Source of the DNA: Porphyridium purpureum
Taxonomy: Eukaryota > Rhodophyta > Bangiophyceae > Porphyridiales > Porphyridiaceae
Reading direction: 5' to 3'
NCBI GenBank assembly: GCA_008690995.1
Contig: VRMN01000003.1
Span: forward strand, 1,178,001 to 1,242,000
Length of the DNA: 64,000 bases
Shown: one piece after another, positions 28,040-38,003 of the stretch
Numbering within the stretch: position 1 is the first letter of the stretch
How the letters are laid out: every line of letters starts with the position of its first letter
Notes under the pieces: generated by a model
Seen by the model: the letters and a program-made list of their open reading frames with translations, nothing else
Told to the model about the DNA's origin: nothing
Database searches by the model: none
Position numbers and translations under genes: made by a program

Positions 28040-30490
28040 ATGACGTTGCATGCGCAGTGCCGGCGTGCTTGGATCGGCCGCGCGTTTGCCGGCAGAGCCG
28101 CGGCCGTGGTGGTGTTCAGGCGCGCGCACCACAGCCTGCGGTGCGGTCCAGCGGCCAGTGGCTCGGATGGCGCGGCTGTGAGTGCGGCACAGGGCGCGCG
28201 TGGCAGGACCTTGGGGGTGACGGCTCGTCGAGGCCCGGCGCAGAGATGTGTAAGCGTGCATGCTGGTCTGGTTGGGACGTCGTGGCGTGGACTTGACGCG
28301 AGTCCGCTGCGTGGCTTGACAACAAGTGTGCATGCGCCGGAACGTGGTGCGAGAGGTGATGTGAAGGAGGCGGCAGCGCATGCACGACGCCATGACGAAG
28401 ACGCAGCACTGAGTGGGCACAAGGATGCAGCACATGCCCCTGACACGAATCCGATCCTTTCGCAGGCTTTGTCCGGGATGACTGAGGAAGTAGTTCCTGA
28501 CTACGAGGACTGGTTCCGACACGGAGAGACGGCCGAAAAGGAAGGCAAGCTGGAGGAGGCGTTGCACTGGCTGCGAAAAGCTGCAGACGCAGGCTTCCCC
28601 GGCGCTCAAACGAAATTGGGCTCTTACTATGTCACAGGGGGAGGCGGTCTGGAAGCTGATGTTGCCCTTGCGGCCGCTTGGTTTCGCAAGGCTGCTCTTG
28701 GCGGTGAGGTACATGCTCAGATGACACTGGGTGGGATGTATGCTGAAGGATCTTTTGGTGTGAAGGTGGATGAGAGCATGGCTGCGGAGTACTTTCGCAT
28801 GGCCGCTTCGCAGGGACACCCAGCTGCGCAATACAGCCTCAGCCATTTCTACAGATATGGCAAGGGCGGGCTTGCTGTAAGCGAGCGCGAGGCAGCTGAG
28901 TGGTGCCGTAAAGCAGCGGAAAACGGGCACACTGCCGCGCAGTACGGCCTGGGCATGATGCTCGCGAATGGCCACTGTAGTATGGCTGTGGACGAGAACG
29001 AAGCAGTACAGTGGTTCCGCAAGGCTGCTGAGAATGAGCACGCCGATGCTCAAGTGAGCTTGGGCGTTTTTTACGGCGCCGGTAAGGGAGGCCTTGCTGT
29101 GGATGAAAAGGAGGCGCTGATGTGGTATCGTAAAGCAGCAAGTACGGGAAACTCAAGCGCTCTCTTTGTGCTTGGCCTCTGCTACAGAGATGGGAGCCAT
29201 GGGCTTCCCAAAGACGAGCCCCAGGCGGTCGAGTTCATTCAGCAAGCAGCTGAGGCGGGTCATTCTGAAGCGCAGTATTTCTTGGGCCTCTACTATGCCA
29301 AAGGAGAACTCGGGCTTCAATCCGATCATGCTCAGGCATTTCGATGGTTCGAAAGCGCGGCGGTGCAAGGACACACTGAAGCCCAGTACACTTTGGGTCT
29401 TTATTACGCGAAAGGAGTATGTGGTGTTTCTCAGGATGAAAGTAAGGCGTTCGAATGGTTTTCCAAAGCAGCCGCGGCTGGGCACCTTGATGCCCAGTGC
29501 AATCTTGGCTCCTTCTATTTGTTGGGGACGCAGTCTCTCCCTCCAGATGAGCGCAAGGGGGTTGAATTGTTGCGCATGGCCGCAGAGAGTGATCATGCAG
29601 GCGCGCAGTATAATATAGCCTTGTGCTACGAGAGCGGAAAGGGCGGTCTTCCTGTGGATGAGTATGCAGCCTTGGATTGGTATCACAAAGCGGCTGCCAA
29701 CGGGAATGCCCGCGCACATCATAATCTGGGTGTCTACTATTCGACGGGAAGAGGCGGGGTGTCCGTCGATGAGAAAGAGGCGGAAAAAATGTACCGCGTA
29801 GCTGCTCGGGCTGGTGTGCATCAGTCACAGCAAATGATGGCTTTGTTCCACTACTATGGTCTGGGCGGACTTGAGAAAGACGCCTTCAAGTCTCTGAAGT
29901 GGTACCGTAAAGCTGCCTTGAATGGAAATACTGAAGCTCAGCTTGCCCTGGGCACTGTATACCACCAAGGAATGTGCGGGGAGAAGGTGGATGACGCCAG
30001 GGCGTTGGTATGGTTCCGAATGTCCGCTGAGAATGGGAACATTACCGCACAGTATAATCTAGGTTCGATGTACACGACCGGGGAGTGTGGCCTGCCTGTC
30101 GACGAGCGTCGAGCTGTCGAGTGGTGGCTCAGGGCGGCTGATGGTGGTGATCCCGATGCGCAGTTCAACTTGGCGGTATTTTTCCATTATGGAAAGGGCG
30201 GTCTTCAGGCAGACGAGTGCCAAGCGGTCGAGTGGTACCGCAAAGCTGCTGAGAATGACAACCCGGATGCGCAACATAACATGGGCCTCTCTTATCTGAA
30301 CGGATTCGGCGGCCTTGAGGTCGACAAGGAGAAGGCACTTGCCTGGTTTCGACGCGCCGCGGCACTGGGCAACGAGAACGCGGAAGCTGCGTTGCGACAC
30401 CTGGAGCATTCGGAAGGCATGCGAGGCGAAAAGGCGGAAGGCATGCGAGGCGAAAAGGCGGAAGGCATGCGAGTCGAAAAGGCGGGATAA
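28040..30490 (+). CDS. Sel1-like repeat protein, 16-17 tandem repeats
   Basis: An 816-residue protein. Residues 1-60 are Arg/Ala-rich and nearly free of acidic residues (MTLHAQCRRAWIGRAFAGRA), a possible mitochondrial or plastid presequence. From about residue 155 to 790 there are 16 clear Sel1 repeats plus one diverged first copy, each about 37 residues, consensus G-x-Y-Y-x-x-G-x-G-G-L-x-V-D-x-x-x-A-x-x-W-F-R-K-A-A-x-x-G-x-x-x-A-Q-x-x-L. They form an alpha-solenoid for protein binding. The extreme C-terminus has three copies of an EGMRGEKA unit. Sel1 proteins act in ERAD (Hrd3/SEL1L) or as adaptors; no membrane anchor or fibronectin domain is seen, so ERAD is unlikely. Partner unknown. Confidence 0.9.
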   Translation: MTLHAQCRRAWIGRAFAGRAAAVVVFRRAHHSLRCGPAASGSDGAAVSAAQGARGRTLGVTARRGPAQRCVSVHAGLVGTSWRGLDASPLRGLTTSVHAPERGARGDVKEAAAHARRHDEDAALSGHKDAAHAPDTNPILSQALSGMTEEVVPDYEDWFRHGETAEKEGKLEEALHWLRKAADAGFPGAQTKLGSYYVTGGGGLEADVALAAAWFRKAALGGEVHAQMTLGGMYAEGSFGVKVDESMAAEYFRMAASQGHPAAQYSLSHFYRYGKGGLAVSEREAAEWCRKAAENGHTAAQYGLGMMLANGHCSMAVDENEAVQWFRKAAENEHADAQVSLGVFYGAGKGGLAVDEKEALMWYRKAASTGNSSALFVLGLCYRDGSHGLPKDEPQAVEFIQQAAEAGHSEAQYFLGLYYAKGELGLQSDHAQAFRWFESAAVQGHTEAQYTLGLYYAKGVCGVSQDESKAFEWFSKAAAAGHLDAQCNLGSFYLLGTQSLPPDERKGVELLRMAAESDHAGAQYNIALCYESGKGGLPVDEYAALDWYHKAAANGNARAHHNLGVYYSTGRGGVSVDEKEAEKMYRVAARAGVHQSQQMMALFHYYGLGGLEKDAFKSLKWYRKAALNGNTEAQLALGTVYHQGMCGEKVDDARALVWFRMSAENGNITAQYNLGSMYTTGECGLPVDERRAVEWWLRAADGGDPDAQFNLAVFFHYGKGGLQADECQAVEWYRKAAENDNPDAQHNMGLSYLNGFGGLEVDKEKALAWFRRAAALGNENAEAALRHLEHSEGMRGEKAEGMRGEKAEGMRVEKAG
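30416..30487 (+). repeat. 24-bp tandem repeat, three copies, in the Sel1 gene 3' end
   Basis: GGCATGCGAGGCGAAAAGGC with four more bases is repeated three times head to tail, the last copy with substitutions, just before the stop codon. It encodes eight residues per unit (EGMRGEKA). Confidence 0.9.
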
Positions 30491-30813
30491 AAGCTGGAGT
30501 CTTCCGTGAGGCATCCATACGTGCTGATATTCGTTCCGTCCGGGCGCACGTGCTGCAACTCCCGTCCAGCTCGGAGTGCTGTGCCAAATCCCTCGAAAGC
30601 CAGAGGGGCCTGTTTGCAGAACCTAGAAATAAGTTGACGCGCACGGTGTAGTTAGAATAAGGGTTACGTGAGAATATGAAACCGAGGTACAGTAGTCGTA
30701 AGCGTTAACTGGCTTTCCCGCGTAACGGCTTTTCCGGGGGCGGGCGAGCGTCCACGCGCCGCTTTCCCGCTTCCAACCAGGTGAGCTGAGCTGGAGGAGC
30801 GTTGCGCGAAAAT

Positions 30814-32460
30814 ATGACAGCGGCGACAGCGACTGGGCGCCTGGCGGCACGGGCGTGGCGGAACTCGGCTCGCGTAGACGCGCAGCTCGGCGCGTGTGTG
30901 GGGCGCCATTCTCTCGGCAGTGGTGCTGAACGGGACGCGCGGAGATCCGGTGCGCCAGTGGGTGCACGGCATAGCGCGCACGCCGCGAGGAGATTCTCGA
31001 CAGCACGGCGTGGCACCATGGCGGACAGGGGCGATAGCACCAAGCTCACCGCTGAGGATCTGAACCGCAACGCAGTGGAAATGGAGTACTCTGTGCGCGG
31101 GAAGATCGTCCAACTCGCAGAAGAGCATCAGGCGGCGCTCAGCAGGGGCGAGAAACGGCCGTTCGACGAGGTCATTCTGTGCAACGTTGGCAACCCGCAA
31201 GCCGTTGGCCAGGCCCCCCTCACGTACTTGCGACAGGTTCTGGCATTATGCACTTATCCAGCCCTGCTGGATGAGCCCTCGCTCGCGCATTGTTTCCCGG
31301 AAGACGTAGTGGCAGAGGCCAAGTCCATCCTTGACAACTCCAAGGGCGTGGGTGCTTACACGACGTCTAAGGGGATCCCACTAGTTCGGCAAAGAGTGGC
31401 CAAGTTTCTCGAGGAGCGGGACGGTTACCCGGCAGATCCAGAAAGCATTTTGCTCACCAACGGGGCTTCAGATGGCGTGAAGGCGATTTTAACGTTAATG
31501 ACGCGCGGACCCAAGGACGGCATCATGATTCCTATTCCGCAGTACCCGTTATACTCGGCGGCCAGTGTTCTGCTTGATGGCGCCATGCTGGGCTACTATT
31601 TGAATGAGGATCAAGCCTGGTCACTGGAAGTTGAAGAGTTACGTCGCGTAGTCACAAGCGCCAAAGAAAAAGGCGTGCTGCCGAGAGTTCTGTGCGTGAT
31701 CAGCCCAGGGAACCCGACTGGAAATCTGCTTACCGTACAAAACATGCAAGATATTGTCAGCTTTTGCGAGGAGCAAAATCTGTTGCTCATGGCCGACGAA
31801 GTGTATCAGGAGAATATTTATGATTCTACGAAGGAATTCGTTAGCTTCAAGAAGGTCGTGCGCGATATGAATTCGGATGTGCCTATGGTATCTTTTCATT
31901 CCACCTCGAAAGGCGTCATGGGTGAATGCGGCCTTCGTGGCGGTTACATGGAACTGGTGAATCTCGATGACAGCGTGGCCGCTCAGGTGTACAAGCTCCA
32001 GTCAGTGAGCCTTTGCGCAAACGTGCCAGGTCAGATCGCCACAAATATCATGGTGAACCGTCCCAAGCCTGGCAGCCCCTCATATGAGCTGTGGGAGAAG
32101 GAGTACAATTCAACTTTCCAGTCGCTTGCGCGCAAAGCAGATAAGCTGGCCAAGGGGCTGAATGCTATTCCGGGAGTTTCCTGCTCTGACCAGCTGTTTG
32201 CTATGTACGCGTTTCCCAAAATTCAGCTGCCGCCGAAAGCTATCCAGGTCGCGGAGAAGGAAGGCATGGCAGCGGACGCGTTTTACTGCATGAATCTTCT
32301 TCAAGAGACTGGCATTTGCGTCGTCCCAGGTTCTGGATTCTTGCAGGTTCCAGGTACGTTTCACTTCCGAACCACCATTTTGCCCCCCGAGGATAAGATG
32401 GACTCTGTGATTGCCAAGCTTCGTGACTTTCACATGGGTTTCTGTGAAAAGTACGCTTGA
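30814..32460 (+). CDS. Alanine aminotransferase, probably mitochondrial
   Basis: A 548-residue class I PLP-dependent aminotransferase converting alanine and 2-oxoglutarate to pyruvate and glutamate. Residues 1-65 form an Arg/Ala-rich presequence without acidic residues until GDST. Motifs: CNVGNPQAVGQAPLTYLRQV, GAYTTSKGIPLVR, LTNGASDGVK, PQYPLYSAA, SPGNPTGN, ADEVYQENIY, and the PLP lysine in HSTSKGVMGECGLRGGY. These are the alanine aminotransferase/GGT pattern of eukaryotes. It lies 323 bp behind the Sel1 gene on the same strand. A peroxisomal glutamate:glyoxylate aminotransferase is the close alternative, but the C-terminus (CEKYA) lacks a clear PTS1. Confidence 0.92.
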   Translation: MTAATATGRLAARAWRNSARVDAQLGACVGRHSLGSGAERDARRSGAPVGARHSAHAARRFSTARRGTMADRGDSTKLTAEDLNRNAVEMEYSVRGKIVQLAEEHQAALSRGEKRPFDEVILCNVGNPQAVGQAPLTYLRQVLALCTYPALLDEPSLAHCFPEDVVAEAKSILDNSKGVGAYTTSKGIPLVRQRVAKFLEERDGYPADPESILLTNGASDGVKAILTLMTRGPKDGIMIPIPQYPLYSAASVLLDGAMLGYYLNEDQAWSLEVEELRRVVTSAKEKGVLPRVLCVISPGNPTGNLLTVQNMQDIVSFCEEQNLLLMADEVYQENIYDSTKEFVSFKKVVRDMNSDVPMVSFHSTSKGVMGECGLRGGYMELVNLDDSVAAQVYKLQSVSLCANVPGQIATNIMVNRPKPGSPSYELWEKEYNSTFQSLARKADKLAKGLNAIPGVSCSDQLFAMYAFPKIQLPPKAIQVAEKEGMAADAFYCMNLLQETGICVVPGSGFLQVPGTFHFRTTILPPEDKMDSVIAKLRDFHMGFCEKYA

Positions 32461-32679
32461 TCGTCACGCGCTCGAACTGTCTGGATCGGAGTGTGACGGT
32501 GTGTTCGGCGTATTGGTGGGCGCCAGACGGGCTCTCTTGAAGCAAGGGATGTGAAATGTTTGAGCAGGCTGCTGGGAACGCACGTATATCAGCCGTAGAT
32601 GTCAACATGTGATCCACACCGGATGATAAAGCGTTGAGCGTCACAATTTGACTTTTCCGAGTCCTAGAGATATGAAGAT

Positions 32680-33927
32680 TTACTCTCTATCGCGCGCCGC
32701 TCGCGACTTCCACGAATCGTAATATTTCCAGCCTGCGGCAAGAAGGCTGCCCATGATCGAGTGGATGGTGGCCGAGATTGCGGCAGGCAGGGCAGTTTCA
32801 GGGCTAGCTGCGAAGTGCTTTTGCGCGAGCGCCGCAGCGAGACCTGAATTTTGCATCCCAACTTCAATGCTGATGGTTCTGCTAACACGCTCGTTTTGCC
32901 CTAGAAGACGACTGACTGTGTATCCCAGCAGAAAGCCGCCCGCGTGTAGTGCTAAAAGAGCCATCACTAGCTGAGGTGCCCCGCTCAAAAGCGCCTGAGC
33001 GTTCGCTGAAACAATGCTTCCGCAAATCAACGTAACACCGACGACAGATCCCAACGACACGAGCGACGCGCTTGCTGCCACAGCTTTTGCCGGAAGCAGC
33101 CGCTTCAAAAGGGCGCCCGAAACGAGCGGCGCAATGGTGATCATCAGGATGCTCTTAAATAGCGCAATGGCCGATACAGGGACAATCGTACCCACCATAA
33201 ATTTCATCAGATAAGGCGACATGACCGTTGCCATGCATGTGGTTGTCAGCGTCATGATAATGCTGAGCGCCACATCTGCGCCTCCCAATAAGCACACGAG
33301 ATTACTCGCAGTCCCACCGGGTGCTGTGGCTACGAGACACACGCCCACGCGCAGAGCTGTGGGTAGCTTGAGGACCGAGCCAATCAACCAGCCTAGGCTA
33401 GGCATCAGCGTGTATTGTGCGACTGCGCCCAGCAAGATCAGCTTGGGTTGGTTGAGCGCCTCCTTAAAGTCGTTCACGTCTGTTGTAAGGCCCATCCCCA
33501 GCATGATGCAGTATAGCGTGAACATGAGGTAGTCCGAAGTGAACCAGCTGAATGCACCGGGCGCTTTTACAGCCAGTGCAGCTGCGCTCAGCACCCAAAG
33601 AGGAAACATTTGCGTCACGCGATTCACAAGCGCTTCCAAGCGCGTCCACATACCTGGAGAGCCAGATCCGGCGTCTCCATTCCCCTCGCTTTGCTGGGCT
33701 TGCCTCGCAAGCCTCACCATCAACTGCCCTGCCCGCAGACCGCTCACGATCCCGCGCGCGCCGCACTGACGTCGCCGCTCGCTGATGAGTTGATGAGACG
33801 CACGCCGCAAGGGTACGTCACGTGCGATACATCGAAGGCCGTCGCTGCCGCACGGCAGGCGCGTCCGTGCGCTCGGTGCCAAAACGAATGCCGCCATCGA
33901 CGCGCCCGCTTTGTTCCTCTGTACCAT
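32680..33927 (-). CDS. Bile acid:sodium symporter (BASS) family transporter, plastid-type
   Basis: A 415-residue membrane protein with nine to ten helices in the last 300 residues. Family marks include MLGMGLTTDVNDFKEAL in the first half, ATAPGGTASNLVCLLGGADVALS, and EVGMQNSGLAAALAQKHF near the end, the crossover regions that bind sodium in ASBT homologues. Residues 1-95 are Arg/Ser/Ala-rich, consistent with a plastid transit peptide. Plant plastid BASS proteins carry pyruvate (BASS2), glycolate (BASS6) or glucosinolate precursors; which applies cannot be told. The upstream Vps62-like stop lies only 36 bp before this ATG on the same strand. Confidence 0.9.
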   Translation of the reverse strand: MVQRNKAGASMAAFVLAPSARTRLPCGSDGLRCIARDVPLRRASHQLISERRRQCGARGIVSGLRAGQLMVRLARQAQQSEGNGDAGSGSPGMWTRLEALVNRVTQMFPLWVLSAAALAVKAPGAFSWFTSDYLMFTLYCIMLGMGLTTDVNDFKEALNQPKLILLGAVAQYTLMPSLGWLIGSVLKLPTALRVGVCLVATAPGGTASNLVCLLGGADVALSIIMTLTTTCMATVMSPYLMKFMVGTIVPVSAIALFKSILMITIAPLVSGALLKRLLPAKAVAASASLVSLGSVVGVTLICGSIVSANAQALLSGAPQLVMALLALHAGGFLLGYTVSRLLGQNERVSRTISIEVGMQNSGLAAALAQKHFAASPETALPAAISATIHSIMGSLLAAGWKYYDSWKSRAARDRE

Positions 33928-33963
33928 CTCCAACGGAAAATAAACCAGATTTAACTCAGGGAA

Positions 33964-34956
33964 TCACGCCGTGAAGGGAAGCCACATGCGTCTGAAGGGG
34001 TCCAGAGACTTGGGATGTTCCGCATTATCGAACCAGCCTTGCCTGGTGGGCGCATCGGCTGTACCCCATTTGCCCTGATATTGGAGCCAAAAACCGTCGT
34101 CAACGACAACTTGCGGCTCGCGCACAGCGTCCCGCATTGCGCTAGTCGGCTGGAAGCGGTGCGCACGGAGCAGGCATGCTTTTGGCGCGCCACGTGACGC
34201 AGATGAGATTATGGCATCGTTTTGGGGATCCTTACGCAACACAATCACTCGCTGTGGGCTCCAAATGGGCCCGGCGTGCGAGCAGTAGTCGTTCGCAAAA
34301 CGATACAACCGGAAAACGGTGCCCGGATGGCTGTAGTGTCCGTGCCCAAATCGCGCAACGAACGATACAATGCGCGGCACCGGTTCTTCGGATCCGGCCG
34401 CAGTTGCCTTGATCATTGGAACATCCTTGGCCATGACCCAAGCGCCCTCGCAATTACGGTGTGAATTATAATACACGCCAATCAGCTCACCAGATTCAGC
34501 GCTGCACCTTACCGTTAGGTGCTCAATGTCGCCCACATGGTCGCCTGCGCGCCAGAACTCAAGCCCGCACAGCGGGTAGCTCCCGTTGAATGCGAAAAAG
34601 GTCAGAAAGGTAATTTCGATGGCCTCAATGGAGCTGTGGTCCTCCGATTGTTTTGCGACAATCTGTTTAACGCGCGCATACAGAGGGGGGTTGAGCTCTA
34701 GTGCCTGTCCAGTCCAATGTTCCTCCTTCAGATCCAGATTCACATTCGGCTTGCCGTTGAGCGCCACCGCAGCGTCCAGTGTCACTTTACCGTGCTCGAG
34801 CACCTGCTTGCCGTCCACATTGGCTGAGCAGTGGGACAGAAACCACTCGGCGCTGCATGGCATGTAAGGGTCGCCCGGATACAAAAAGAAGACTGGCGTG
34901 TACCGGGCGACAAGCGCCGTCACCTCCGGGCTTGACAGACTCTCATAGCGACCCAT
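33964..34956 (-). CDS. Vps62/DUF946-related protein
   Basis: A 330-residue soluble protein matching the Vps62/DUF946 family of fungi and plants. Visible marks are ARYTPVFFLYPGDPYMPCSAEWFLSHC at the start of the domain (start ARYTPVFFLYPG), ITFLTFFAFNGSY, HVGDIEHLTVR, and VSFVARFGHGHYSHPG. Yeast Vps62 is implicated in vacuolar protein sorting, but the molecular function of the family is unknown. First ATG at 34956; the longer frame opens with GTG. Divergent from OGG1 over 147 bp and only 36 bp upstream of BASS. Confidence 0.78.
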   Translation of the reverse strand: MGRYESLSSPEVTALVARYTPVFFLYPGDPYMPCSAEWFLSHCSANVDGKQVLEHGKVTLDAAVALNGKPNVNLDLKEEHWTGQALELNPPLYARVKQIVAKQSEDHSSIEAIEITFLTFFAFNGSYPLCGLEFWRAGDHVGDIEHLTVRCSAESGELIGVYYNSHRNCEGAWVMAKDVPMIKATAAGSEEPVPRIVSFVARFGHGHYSHPGTVFRLYRFANDYCSHAGPIWSPQRVIVLRKDPQNDAIISSASRGAPKACLLRAHRFQPTSAMRDAVREPQVVVDDGFWLQYQGKWGTADAPTRQGWFDNAEHPKSLDPFRRMWLPFTA

Positions 34957-35103
34957 AACTTGCGTGATCCCACGCAGACGCACACCAACGATCGGCCGTT
35001 ATCTGCCGATTGATCTTTGTGCAACATCAGATAAATATCAGCAGCCCCGGTCGCCTGGACTGCTGTTCCTCTTGAAGAGAGTGCGCCGGTCGCTGCGAAG
35101 ACG

Positions 35104-36654
35104 ATGAGCTTTGCGTTCTGGTCAGCTGTGTCGCCGTCATTGGATCATTTACGAAGAGCCGCCACAAGCGCGCAACGGCACGTGCGCGGACGCCCAACGC
35201 CTCGGTTCTTGACCACGATGGCGCGATGGAGCGGTGCATCTCGCACGAAACGAACCGGGCGAAGCGCTTGTGAGCGTGATGAGGCCAGAGCGAGAGGAGA
35301 TATGAAGACAGTGCTGGATGAAGATGGGTGGAAGGACTTGCAAGGACTCCACGAGCAGGAGCTCGTGAGCTTAGAAATTAACTTACAAATGGGCCAGACG
35401 TTTCGGTGGAAACAAATTCACCTGCCGCAGGTGCCTCGCGGCATATCCGAGTCACGTTCGGACGAGCAAAATACGGACTGGCATGAACACGAAAGTGATG
35501 CAGAAGGCCAGATCGCCTCACAGCGTCAGTACTGGGCCGGCGTTATCGGCGGACACGCCGTCTTGCTACGACAGATTCCGTTGCCACAGTGCTTTGACGC
35601 GCTCGAGCTGGGCCCGCTTGATTTCAACCGGCATCGTATTTCCTACAAAGTTCTGGCAACATCTGCACACATCGATGCAGAGATGCAGAATCGGTTCCAT
35701 GAGCGCATGCGGGAGTACTTTCATTTGGACGTTTGCGAGGCAGAGTTGAGGGCGCACTTTGCGGCCGTGGACGAGCGGTACAGCAAATTGGCACCGCGAC
35801 TCCAAGGTGTGCGTCTGCTTCGCACTGACCCACTTGAGTGCCTGTTTTCATTCATCTGCTCGTCAAATAATAATATCAAGCGCATTGCGACCATGGTGCA
35901 CTTCTTAGCCAGCGAGTACGGGGAGCATCTTTTGACGCTTTGTGGAGTACCTCTGTACGCGTTTCCGACATTGCAGGCTCTGCAAAGAGCGACCGAGGTC
36001 GAGCTTCGACATAATGAGACAGCCAAGTTTGGATACCGCGCAAAATTTATAGTGCAATGCGTTGAGCAGTTGACCACGATTGGTGCAGAAAAATGGTTGG
36101 AAGGACTGAAATCTCAGCCGCGCGCAAAGGTCTCTGATGATCTTGTGGCCTTGTCTGGTATCGGTCGCAAAGTTGCGAGCTGCATTGCGCTTTTGAGCCT
36201 CGACAAGTTTGACGAAATTCCTGTCGACACTCACGTGTGGCAGTTTACGCAACAGTACTACATGCCTTGGATTGAAGGCAAGAGCCTGACCGATAGGCTG
36301 TATTTTTCGATCGGAGACTTTTATCGTGAAAAATTTGGTCCATACGCTGGCTTGGCGCACAATCTTCTTTTCGCCGCCGATCTTCGCGCCTTTCAGGATA
36401 GACTCCTTGGTCTGGAAGCGGGCGTGGGAACTCCGACTCTCGTGTCTCTAACGACGGGGCAAAAATTAGAGGCCTTGCCCCTGGTGTCTTCCGAGCTCAA
36501 ATCCAAACGCAGCAAGGACCCTCAGCGAAAAACTCAGCAGCTGAGCTTCAAGCAAAGTAAGGGTGTGAAGAAAGGTAGCAAACCACTCCGGCGCAAGGCG
36601 CGCGAGAACGCCAAAGGCACCGTGAAGAGCGAGTCGCATATTGCCGCGATTTAA
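35104..36654 (+). CDS. OGG1: 8-oxoguanine DNA glycosylase OGG1
   Basis: A 516-residue bifunctional glycosylase/AP lyase that excises 8-oxoguanine paired with C. N-terminal domain marks: INLQMGQTFRWKQ and YWAGVIGGHAVLLRQ. The helix-hairpin-helix has ALSGIGRKVASCIALLSLDK with the catalytic Lys in RKVA, followed by IPVDTHVWQ with the catalytic Asp. CSSNNNIKRIATMV is the DNA-contact helix. The first 40 residues (MSFAFWSAVSPSLDH, Arg/Thr-rich) could be an organelle presequence, and a second Met at 39 could give a nuclear form. A basic C-terminal tail of about 70 residues (many Lys/Arg) fits a nuclear localisation signal and extends beyond the usual length. Confidence 0.93.
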   Translation: MSFAFWSAVSPSLDHLRRAATSAQRHVRGRPTPRFLTTMARWSGASRTKRTGRSACERDEARARGDMKTVLDEDGWKDLQGLHEQELVSLEINLQMGQTFRWKQIHLPQVPRGISESRSDEQNTDWHEHESDAEGQIASQRQYWAGVIGGHAVLLRQIPLPQCFDALELGPLDFNRHRISYKVLATSAHIDAEMQNRFHERMREYFHLDVCEAELRAHFAAVDERYSKLAPRLQGVRLLRTDPLECLFSFICSSNNNIKRIATMVHFLASEYGEHLLTLCGVPLYAFPTLQALQRATEVELRHNETAKFGYRAKFIVQCVEQLTTIGAEKWLEGLKSQPRAKVSDDLVALSGIGRKVASCIALLSLDKFDEIPVDTHVWQFTQQYYMPWIEGKSLTDRLYFSIGDFYREKFGPYAGLAHNLLFAADLRAFQDRLLGLEAGVGTPTLVSLTTGQKLEALPLVSSELKSKRSKDPQRKTQQLSFKQSKGVKKGSKPLRRKARENAKGTVKSESHIAAI

Positions 36655-36674
36655 TGAAAATGCGCTTATTTATA

Positions 36675-38003
36675 TCATTCAGTTGATTGTGCATCCTTCC
36701 CTTGGTCGGTCCCGTGAAAGAGCGATCTGCCAATTATCAACCTACGGATTTCGCTTGTGCCGGCACCGATCTCAAACAATTTGGCATCACGAAGCAGGCG
36801 TCCTGTGGGATAATCGTTGATGTAACCGTTGCCTCCAAGGCACTGGATGCTTTCGAGTGCCGCACGTGTCGCAGCTTCGGCACTGTGCAAAATGACTGCC
36901 GCGCTATCTGCGCTCGACAGCCAACCATCCGGGTGTGCATCTCCTGCCATTGCCACGGAGTATGTGAATGCACGCGCCGCGCTGAGGGACGTGTACATGT
37001 CTGCCATTTTGGCTTGGATGAGCTGGAAATGTCCAATAGGCTGACCAAATTGCTTGCGTTCGCGAACATATGGCAGCACAACATCCAGACAATTTTGCAT
37101 GATACCGAGCGGGCCCGCCGATAAAACCAGGCGTTCAGAGTCAAGTCCACTCATGAGAACGTAAACGCCTTTGCCAACCTGGCCAAGGACATTATTGTCC
37201 GGAACAAAGCAGTCCTCGAAGACCAGCTCGCACGTGCTGGACCCGCGCATGCCCAACTTGTCCAGCTTTTGCGCTGTGGAAAAGCCCCTGAATGATTTTT
37301 CTACCAAAAATGCTGTGATAGCACTACTGGGCTTCTCGGCTTTCACGGCTGGATACGCTTGGTGTAGAGCTGAGTCCAAGCCTTTCACTTTGGCGTACAC
37401 GAGGAGCACGTCTGCGTCCGGTCCATTTGTGCACCACATTTTGTTCCCATTCAGCACCCATCCCTTGCGTGCCTCGTCTCGTGTTGCGCTGCATTGCATG
37501 GATACCACGTCCGAGCCAGAGCCCGGCTCACTCATGGCTAACGCACCGACATGTTCGCCGGTGATGAGCCTCGGAAGAAACCGCTCTTTCTGCATCTCAG
37601 AGGCGTTGCGTACGATCTGGTTGACGCACAGATTACTGTGCGCGCCGTAGGAGAGGCCCACTGAGCCAGACGCACGGCCGATTTCTTCCATGACAAGACA
37701 ATGTTCCGTGTACTTGAGGCCGAGCCCGCCAAACCGCTCTGGCGCCGTCACGCCCAGCACACCGAGCTCACCCATTTTATTCCACAACTGGCGGTCAAAT
37801 GCGCCGTCGCGGTCAATTTGCGCGGCCAGCGGAGCTATCTCATGCTGTGCAAATTTCCTCACCTGGTGCTGAATCTCGCGCTGCGTCTCGCTCAACCTGG
37901 CGCGCAACACCGAGTCTGCATGTGTGGAAAGAGCCGCCGAGCAAAACCCGCGACGCCGCGCGACCGCTACAGACCTTTGCAAAACCATCGAAGAACGCGG
38001 CAT
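36675..38003 (-). CDS. IVD: Isovaleryl-CoA dehydrogenase, mitochondrial
   Basis: A 442-residue acyl-CoA dehydrogenase of leucine breakdown, passing electrons to ETF. Residues 1-35 ([20 protein letters not shown]) are a mitochondrial presequence. Motifs: [62 protein letters not shown], and [19 protein letters not shown] with [11 protein letters not shown]. The catalytic Glu sits in [17 protein letters not shown], the position specific to IVD rather than other acyl-CoA dehydrogenases. Its stop is 20 bp from that of the convergent OGG1. Confidence 0.95.
   Translation of the reverse strand: MPRSSMVLQRSVAVARRRGFCSAALSTHADSVLRARLSETQREIQHQVRKFAQHEIAPLAAQIDRDGAFDRQLWNKMGELGVLGVTAPERFGGLGLKYTEHCLVMEEIGRASGSVGLSYGAHSNLCVNQIVRNASEMQKERFLPRLITGEHVGALAMSEPGSGSDVVSMQCSATRDEARKGWVLNGNKMWCTNGPDADVLLVYAKVKGLDSALHQAYPAVKAEKPSSAITAFLVEKSFRGFSTAQKLDKLGMRGSSTCELVFEDCFVPDNNVLGQVGKGVYVLMSGLDSERLVLSAGPLGIMQNCLDVVLPYVRERKQFGQPIGHFQLIQAKMADMYTSLSAARAFTYSVAMAGDAHPDGWLSSADSAAVILHSAEAATRAALESIQCLGGNGYINDYPTGRLLRDAKLFEIGAGTSEIRRLIIGRSLFHGTDQGKDAQSTE

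Noticed and set aside
27980-29053. 357-codon minus-strand frame
   Set aside because: It lies antisense within the Sel1 gene, starts at a non-ATG codon, and is rich in Arg/Ser/Pro with no domain; the plus-strand repeats are unambiguous.
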